The translations under genes were made by a program, and so were the position numbers. Positions 57,601 to 64,000 of a stretch of 64,000 bases of DNA are shown piece by piece. The notes beneath the pieces are model-generated. The model worked only from the letters and a program-made list of their open reading frames with translations. It had not been told where the DNA came from and made no database searches. Source of the stretch: Paralichthys olivaceus (taxonomy: Eukaryota; Chordata; Actinopteri; Pleuronectiformes; Paralichthyidae); the NCBI RefSeq assembly GCF_024713975.1, contig NC_091107.1:14931501-14995500 (forward strand), written 5' to 3'. Position 1 is the stretch's first letter. Every line of letters begins with the position of its first letter.

Positions 57601-60600
57601 TTTATGTGCTTAGTCCCTTTAGTGTCCTCACGTCATGGTGTGTGCTTATACTGCTCAGTGACGCAGAAGCTGTTGAATTTATAGGCACATTTGCACATGA
57701 CTGCAGGGCAGCCTGACAAGCCGTACACGCCTGTTATGTGAATCTCATGTTTACCAAATAGCCAGCAGGGAGACACAGACGGTAATTTGAGCACTTGTTG
57801 ATCTGCTCCTGACAGTCTCATCTGGGCAGCCTGGACTCATGCTCTCTGAACACATATAAACGTTCACACTATATTCATGCTGTTTCACATTTAATATAAA
57901 GTTATATGCACTTGCTGACAATATCATGAAAGTAGAGAATGTATTTTAAGTTTTAACTCCACAGCTTAAGGAGTTAACCAACATTTTTTAACCTGGGCGT
58001 AGAACAGGTCATATAACTACTGACATCAAACAGCATTCCTTGTGTTTCTATTGGCTGATATGTGTGGCCAATCAGGGAATTGCTTTCATGGGGCATCTGA
58101 CTGGCTGACAAGACCTCCGCAGTGGACAATGTTTGCATTGCATTCTCTTCTAAGTGTCGGTGCCCCACATCAAAATGCAAAACTGGCCGAGTAGCTTCAG
58201 GAATTCCCTCTCCCCTCCTCCCTGCAAGTTGTGAAGATACAAAATGTTCCAGGCTACAAGGACCCGCCATACTTCTCAGCCAATCCATACAATGAACGGA
58301 GGTGGGTGGATGCACATAGCATGTGTGCGTGACATCATTCTGTGTATACGAGCAGCACCCAAAGAGAGGACTGGATGCTGAATGGAAAGTGTTAGAGAGG
58401 GGGGACGCAAGTGTTGGACTTCTGAGTGTGCACGCTTCTATTCATGTGACTTTCCATTGCAGCTCCAGGTCACAGCCCCAGCAAGCCCACCACAAGTCCT
58501 TCAGTTGACTGTTCCAAACTCTGACCACTAGATATATAAAGTATCACCTGCCGTGACACGAGTCAGGATGTTATTTTATTCCAGGGAAATGAGTGTTAAT
58601 CCTTTACATTCTAACATGCACCACTAATGTTTCTCTCGTATACATCTGCTACATCTGTGTGTCTAAGTACTTTTCTTTACTGTATTAAGTTACAACCACT
58701 TTGTATTCCACAACACAAGTGTCTCAAGATCCCTGAATGAAGAAGAAGAAAAGTCCCTGTTCAATTCAATTCCAGATTCAATGCTTGGAATTCGTCTCGG
58801 TGAGCTAACCCAAACATAGACAAGAAGACATAAATATATATAAATAATAATTCACACTCACACAAACTTTCTAGGAAATTTGGAGGAAGGTTGTAACTAT
58901 GGCAAAGGATTAACCCATTACATTTTGTGGATCCAGACAAATTGGCAATTCCAAGAATTTCTTGCATGCATTTTCTTTTTTTCATCCCTAATCTTATTTG
59001 CAATGCACCGTCAAGAGTGAAACAGAAGAGAAGGGTCGCTACTTTCCCCACCTGCTTTCTATGGCCAACTCTAAAAACAGCTCCGTGAGAACACAGTGTG
59101 AATAACCTTTGAACACACAGTCTGACCAGTAAACAATTTACTGGTCCGGCTTCGACCAGTCTACACTGACCTCCCCCATAACCCATGAAAATGAGACTCA
59201 GCCAGCAGTCATCACTGTGATCTCCTGTTCTCTGAATACCACGAACCTTGAGTCAGTGCTGTGAGACAACTAATCTCTATTACTCCATGCTCTTATTCTA
59301 TTAATATAATCAGCCATTGCGTCACATAAAGGTTAGTAGAACAAAGTGGAGCAGCAGCCCTCCTCATTCACAGACCTGTTCACCCGTGAACTTTGATTAT
59401 AACCTTAATTCAACGAGACATTTAGTGAGAGGAAGGACAGGAAAACAACTCTAATGTGAAGTCAAATGTAATTACTATAGATCATGTTTGCTTGTTTTTT
59501 TCCCTTTTTTTAATATTTCTTAAACATCAAATCAAAGACTTAGGGCCTTGCTTGCTTCTGGAATAATAACAGTATGACACTGGGAAAACAAATGCATCCA
59601 CTCCACATACCAGGAATGACTCAGCTGTTTGCAGAAACAGAAAAATGAGCTGCACACAGTGTCTGTGTCTCCCAGTAAATTTAGTGACACATTTTCATCA
59701 AAACTAATCTCAGGTGATTGCAGTTTCCATGGAAAGCAACAGTAGGTATCAGAGTCTCATATACATCCAGTCTGTTGGAACAGGATGTTCTTTATAATCT
59801 AGGGCTTGGCTAAGGACATAAAAATGCCTCTAACGTTGTGCTACATCACCCGTATTTCCCAGAGAGCACATGGTGAGAAGATCCTGTCACCCTCTGACGC
59901 AGTCCAGATGATAACTGCCCCAAAACAACAATCTGTGAACTGTTATTCCAACCAACCATCAGGCAACACATGGAACACCTTTGAACGTGGTACATGCGGT
60001 GCGAGCCAGATGTTCGACATATACACTGTGTGGGTATTGTGTTGGCGACTTGTACAGATAGGAGGTAAGACTTTGGTTAAAATGATGAATGAGATGACTG
60101 CAGGATAACACAGAGGAAAATATCCATATTGACTTGGCTTCACTTGCCGGATGAGACTGAACAGAACACAAACCAAATGTAAAGAGATGAAAAGCAACAG
60201 CAAAAAAAAGGCAGAAAATCCACAAACAGGTAAACTGACAATGGAGAGACACAAAATGACCATAGAAACACAAAACAACTGGGAAAATTGATATAAAAAG
60301 ACAACAAAGAGATATAAAATGGCCGCAAAAGAATAAAACAACCACAATTTGACACAAAATGACCACAGAGAGATGCAAAACAACTTTAAAGAGACAGGTG
60401 AATATAGGTACACAACATGATCATAGAGATGCAAAGAAACCACAGAGATGCAAAAATGACGATGACAACAAACACATAAAACAACTACAGAGACAGGTGT
60501 GAGGTATATATATATATTTGATTGGATGACTCAGCTGAGAGGGTGTGATTTAAAGTGTATACCTTGTGTCAGTGCTGATTGAATAAGATGATGATTACAC

Positions 60601-61900
60601 TGGCTAATAAAGGCATCTTCGTACCAATTTTAAAGGACATGTTTGTTCACTGTCACCTCATCCTGCCCTCCTCTGCCTTTCATAATCAAATGAACAAGTC
60701 TGCAACATGATCTGTTGTCATAACACACTCTTTATGTAACTGCATTTACTATCAAATGTCTCCCATTGAATAACAGTGACTCTGGCTGAATGGTAGCTAA
60801 GTGTAAAACTGAAGATTCCAGTGATCATAAACACACCTTAAAGCCTGCAGGGGTTTTTTCTCGTTATTATTACAGATTATAAGTAATGATTATTGGATTA
60901 TTCTTGAAAGGTCACCAGCAGCAAACTCAATCTCCTGCTCTGCATTTTATATTTCTTTCACTTCTCCGATGCAAAAAGAGGCTTTCAAGAGACAGTTTTA
61001 AAAAAAGAGTCAAACCAATGCAGCACAGGTCAGATATGCTGCCTTCCCCCCCTCAAAAACTACATATCCCAAATCAATGCAAATTGATTTTACTTTTGAC
61101 CCTTTGTGCCTGCTAAACATCCACTCCACCTGTTTGTAACACACACGTTCTGTTATAAATGCATCAACTTAACCACAGGATAATATATTATATTTGAAGA
61201 TAAAATAAGATAAGATAACCCTGATGACATCACTATGACACCTTAAGGGTCACTTCCTCAGACTCTTTCAGAGCCACAGAAGCTGTTTCACTGGCTAAAG
61301 AGCAAATATGGTGAGTAAACTGCACTTTTTGTGGACAACTATTGGAGTGCCTCTTGAAATAATTTTACGTGTGCACTGCTGCCACCCTGTGTTCAATTCA
61401 TTATTGTTAGTCAGAGGATATAACAACAATTTTACCTCAGCTAGAAAAATGTGATATCTATCCTGACGTGAATTTTATGTCTTATGTCATTCCCACTCAT
61501 CTCCTTAGACAATTTAGAAATTATCCTGGTTAGCAAATATTTAAATAAGTCACCATTTGAAAATAAAATAAAATGCTAGCGCCTCAGATCAACAGTGGTC
61601 TTCTTTAACTTTTGGTTGTCTTCTTTTTTGGGGGTATTTTTGAGGTTTACAATCAAATGTTACCTTCAAAGTGGCATGATTCCCTGATGCATCACGCTGA
61701 CCGAATAAATGCATTTAAATTTGTGAGTCAAAAACAACAAGACAAGGTTTAGCAGGTTTTGTGTTTTGTAAATTTGTGTATGGAAACTTTTGGTTTGAAG
61801 GATCCCAAAGAAATCAGTTTTCCTTTTTAACTGAACTGTCTCTGCATTCTACCTTTTTCTCTTAAAATGTACATAAAAAAAAGAGATTCACAATGTGTAA
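57601..61900. other. ucp3-ppme1 intergenic
   Basis: No coding exon is recognised on either strand. It contains ucp3 upstream DNA and a degenerate tandem array at 60.2-60.5 kb. Open frames here have no family features. Confidence 0.55.
60190..60500. repeat. Degenerate ~30-bp tandem array
   Basis: Around ten imperfect units of the type ACACAAAATGACCACAGAGA, with variants containing ACAACT and GATGCAAA. The minus-strand open frame through it is only a by-product of the repeat. Confidence 0.65.
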
Positions 61901-61913
61901 GTTTTATTTGTGA

Positions 61914-61927
61914 CCAGTAGAGGGCAG
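61914..61927 (+). promoter_or_regulatory. CTCF-like motif upstream of ppme1
   Basis: CCAGTAGAGGGCAG fits the CTCF core (CCASYAGRKGGCRS). It lies 258 bases before the ppme1 ATG, at the edge of its promoter. Confidence 0.4.
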
Positions 61928-61929
61928 TA

Positions 61930-62184
61930 ACGCATCGCCCTCAGAGTTCCCATGCGAGCCAACCAGGAATTGAAATCAAAGAAGAAGAGTCGGTCCAAAA
62001 ATAATCACAGCAGCAGAAGAAGAGACAGCCGCTAGCCGTTAGCTCTACAGCCCAAGCTAGCTAGTGTTAGCTGATATTTATCAATGCCCGCTTAGCGTCG
62101 CAGCTGGTGTCGAAATAAAATCCTATGCTGCGTCAGAGAGGGGGGGAGACATTAAACAGTCCCTGACAGAGACCCAACGACAAC
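61930..62184 (+). promoter_or_regulatory. ppme1 promoter and 5'UTR
   Basis: The stretch between the CTCF-like motif and the ATG has more CpG than the flank (for example GCCGCTAGCCG, TTAGCGTCGCAG) and no TATA box. It also contains GCTAGC/GTTAGC words. The start site is not defined. Confidence 0.45.
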
Positions 62185-63677
62185 ATGGAGAAACAGTTGC
62201 ACCTGAACCTGTTAGCTTCCAGACCTCCTATGGCAGGAGGTGTTCAGTCCAGCTCCAAGATGAGAATGGGGTGAGTTGGGATTTTAATCGTCTCGGACAT
62301 TTAATCCACCAACACATCAGCTGCTCTCTGATCGTGAATATGATGCTGTCCTGTATATGTGCGATGTGTCTGAGGACAGCTGAGCTGTTAGCGTTAGCAA
62401 GGCTGACTTAGCTACTGCTGCTAGAGTTATTGCTGGCGGATTAATAAGTCTTCTACAATACGGACATGTACCTGGTTTACCCAGCTGCTTTCGCATATAA
62501 GCGCTTTTATAACTATTAGATATAATATAATACACATTCAGGTTGTAAATAGATGCATTAGCTTAGGTCTGTTAGGATGCACAGTGACCATTCATGGCAA
62601 GATATCATAAACAGTGTCTGGAGATATTAATCTTAGTAAAGTCAGGTTAGATTTAAAGGTGAAAATGTCCGTCTCCAGGGTTCAGGGGCATGTTTACTTG
62701 ACATTTAGAAAGCCAATGTGTAGTTAAAGCTTGTTTACACCACTATGGTATAACAGATGATTAAACAAGTTTGTGCTTTTATTAAAGATGAACCCATATT
62801 TTACATTTCACACACACTTTCTCTCTCTCTCGAATTTCAAATGTTGTCGAGCTTTGAATATCTTTGTCCATTTTTAATCTGTACCAGCTATTTCTGTCTG
62901 TATAGTGTGATCATGTGTACGTCATCAGAAAATGACTGTGTGTCTTAATATTGCTGATGTGATATGAGATTCATTTACATTTTGGTTGTATGTCTCTGTC
63001 ATACAGACCTGGTCGGAAGAGAGATTTCTCCCCGCTGCCCTGGAGTCATTACTACGAGACCATGGAAGACGTTGAGGTGGAGAATGAGAATGGCAAAGAT
63101 ATATCCTTGATTTCTGCTTGTATATGGAAAGTGAACAATTAAAAACTCAAATTCTGGGTGTGGCCGACAGTCACATGCAGCCTTTGATTCTACAAGATCA
63201 ATTCATATTTAGCTTCTTCGTTATACCAGTGAGTCATCAAACTTCAGTGTGGTACATTTGATGATAATGTTTTTTACAGCTCATGTTAGCTCTTTATTTA
63301 GCAGCCCTTTTAACTTTGCTTCCTGCACAGCTCTCGTTTGCATTTCCTTAACCGCAATGAACATTTTCAGAATTTACTGCAGTGGTTCCCACGGTCCTGT
63401 GCTGCTCCTGCTCCATGGAGGAGGCCACTCTGCACTCTCCTGGGCAGTGTTCACTGTGAGCATAACTACTATTACTAAAGCCTTCTAACCTCTTTAATTT
63501 GACAAAGGGGATGTTAAAATGCAGACCCATCAATGTGAATATTTATGAAGCTGCTTTTTTATTTCATTATATTTGCTCTGCCTTATTTGATGTGAATGTT
63601 TTCACGTGTGTCTTTGTAGGCCGTTATATGCAGCAGGATCACCTGTAGGGTGGTGGCTATGGACCTTCGAGCTCATG
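62185..63677 (+). CDS. ppme1: Protein phosphatase methylesterase 1, 5' part
   Basis: PPME1 removes the methyl ester from the C-terminal Leu of the PP2A catalytic subunit. Four exons are in the window: 62185-62270, 63007-63100, 63363-63455, 63620-63677; the rest lies beyond the right edge. The start is chosen because MEKQLHLNLLASRPPMAGGV through KMRMG parallels the human N-terminus. Exon 2 reads PGRKRDFSPLPWSHYYETME, then DVEVENENGKD. Exon 3 has GPVLLLLHGGGHSALSWAVF, the oxyanion-hole HGGG region of this alpha/beta hydrolase. Exon 4 has CRVVAMDLRAHG. The catalytic Ser (GHSMGG), Asp and His lie in later exons outside the window. Intron 2 is of the minor AT-AC type; the others are GT-AG. Confidence 0.94.
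63101..63362 (+). other. ppme1: U12-type AT-AC intron of ppme1
   Basis: The 5' end is ATATCCTT, the exact U12 AT-AC donor. TTCCTTAAC at 63344-63352 is the exact U12 branch consensus, 11-12 bases before the terminal AC. Removal joins GAT to ATTTTCAGA, giving KDIFRIY, which parallels human KDTFRVY. A GT-AG alternative would break this conserved frame. Confidence 0.93.
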
Positions 63678-64000
63678 GTAAATATATGTAGGTAGTCGGA
63701 AGACACAACATTAGTCACATACTTAATTCTCAGTTTTAAAATAAAGATTCTGATGGAGATTAGTCAGTTTGGTCAGGTGTTGTGGTTAATCCTCTTTGAA
63801 TAACACTTTGCAGGAATATAAACACAAATAGAGTTTTCAGACATGACCTTGGCTACAGAGTCTACCCACATTTTGCCTTTCACAACACAGTGGGAGGTTT
63901 TCTGCACAGAAGTGCTCACAACAGCATCAAATTCTCTTCACTATTCAGACGAGAGGTGAAGTAGCCAGGTGCAGCTGGCAGAGACAAGAATCGACGAATT
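63678..64000 (+). other. ppme1: Start of ppme1 intron 4
   Basis: Begins GTAAAT after the split Gly codon. No further ppme1 exon is visible before the window ends. Confidence 0.7.

Noticed and set aside
59943-60443. 166-aa minus-strand open frame rich in Phe, Leu and Ser
   Set aside because: It runs through a degenerate tandem array; the hydrophobic pattern is a by-product of repeat units.
61308-61310. ATG directly followed by a consensus donor GTGAGT
   Set aside because: It would give a one-codon first exon; no downstream exons other than ppme1 exist, and ppme1 has its own well-matched start at 62185.

Overview
This is vertebrate nuclear DNA, almost certainly from a ray-finned, probably percomorph, fish. 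The genes have many short exons with GT-AG introns, the DNA between them carries fish-type interspersed repeats and microsatellites, and the translated exons match vertebrate proteins closely. Gene order (rab6a, dnajb13, ucp2, ucp3, ppme1) matches the block on human 11q13.4, with a neuronal connexin gene added on the left. The species cannot be named from sequence alone.

Layout. 1-10.0 kb: no gene recognised, apart from the probable 3'UTR of the connexin. 10.1-24.2 kb, minus strand: a two-exon delta connexin (Cx36/Cx34 family, gjd1/gjd2 type) split by a 13.2-kb intron. 24.2-28.6 kb: a pyrimidine-rich flank shared by two divergent genes. 29.2-37.1 kb, plus strand: a complete rab6a whose penultimate-domain exon is duplicated (6a and 6b). 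Both copies are 94 nt and in the same phase, which predicts mutually exclusive splicing. 40.3-52.4 kb: a tandem duplication of the pair dnajb13 (plus) and ucp2 (minus), arranged tail to tail. 55.5-56.9 kb, minus strand: ucp3. 57.6-61.9 kb: no gene recognised. 62.2 kb to the window end, plus strand: the first four coding exons of ppme1, including a textbook U12-type AT-AC intron.

The duplication can be read in detail. The outer copies (dnajb13 copy 1, ucp2 copy B) keep native upstream sequence: TCTCGCGAGA and X-box-like motifs for dnajb13, and a 5' noncoding exon with good splice sites for ucp2. The inner copies (ucp2 copy A, dnajb13 copy 2) face each other across a chimeric 0.3-kb junction holding a 40-bp minisatellite. 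They carry more changes at conserved residues. After duplication, different copies gained private insertions (a Tc1 element, a TTAA-flanked 321-bp MITE, a SINE-like repeat), and the sister copy supplies the empty site in each case.

Functionally these are separate cell-biology genes: electrical synapses (connexin), Golgi traffic (Rab6), motile cilia and sperm (Dnajb13), mitochondrial inner-membrane carriers (Ucp2/3) and PP2A demethylation (Ppme1). All exon boundaries were read by eye from splice sites, reading frame and family similarity; no search was run.
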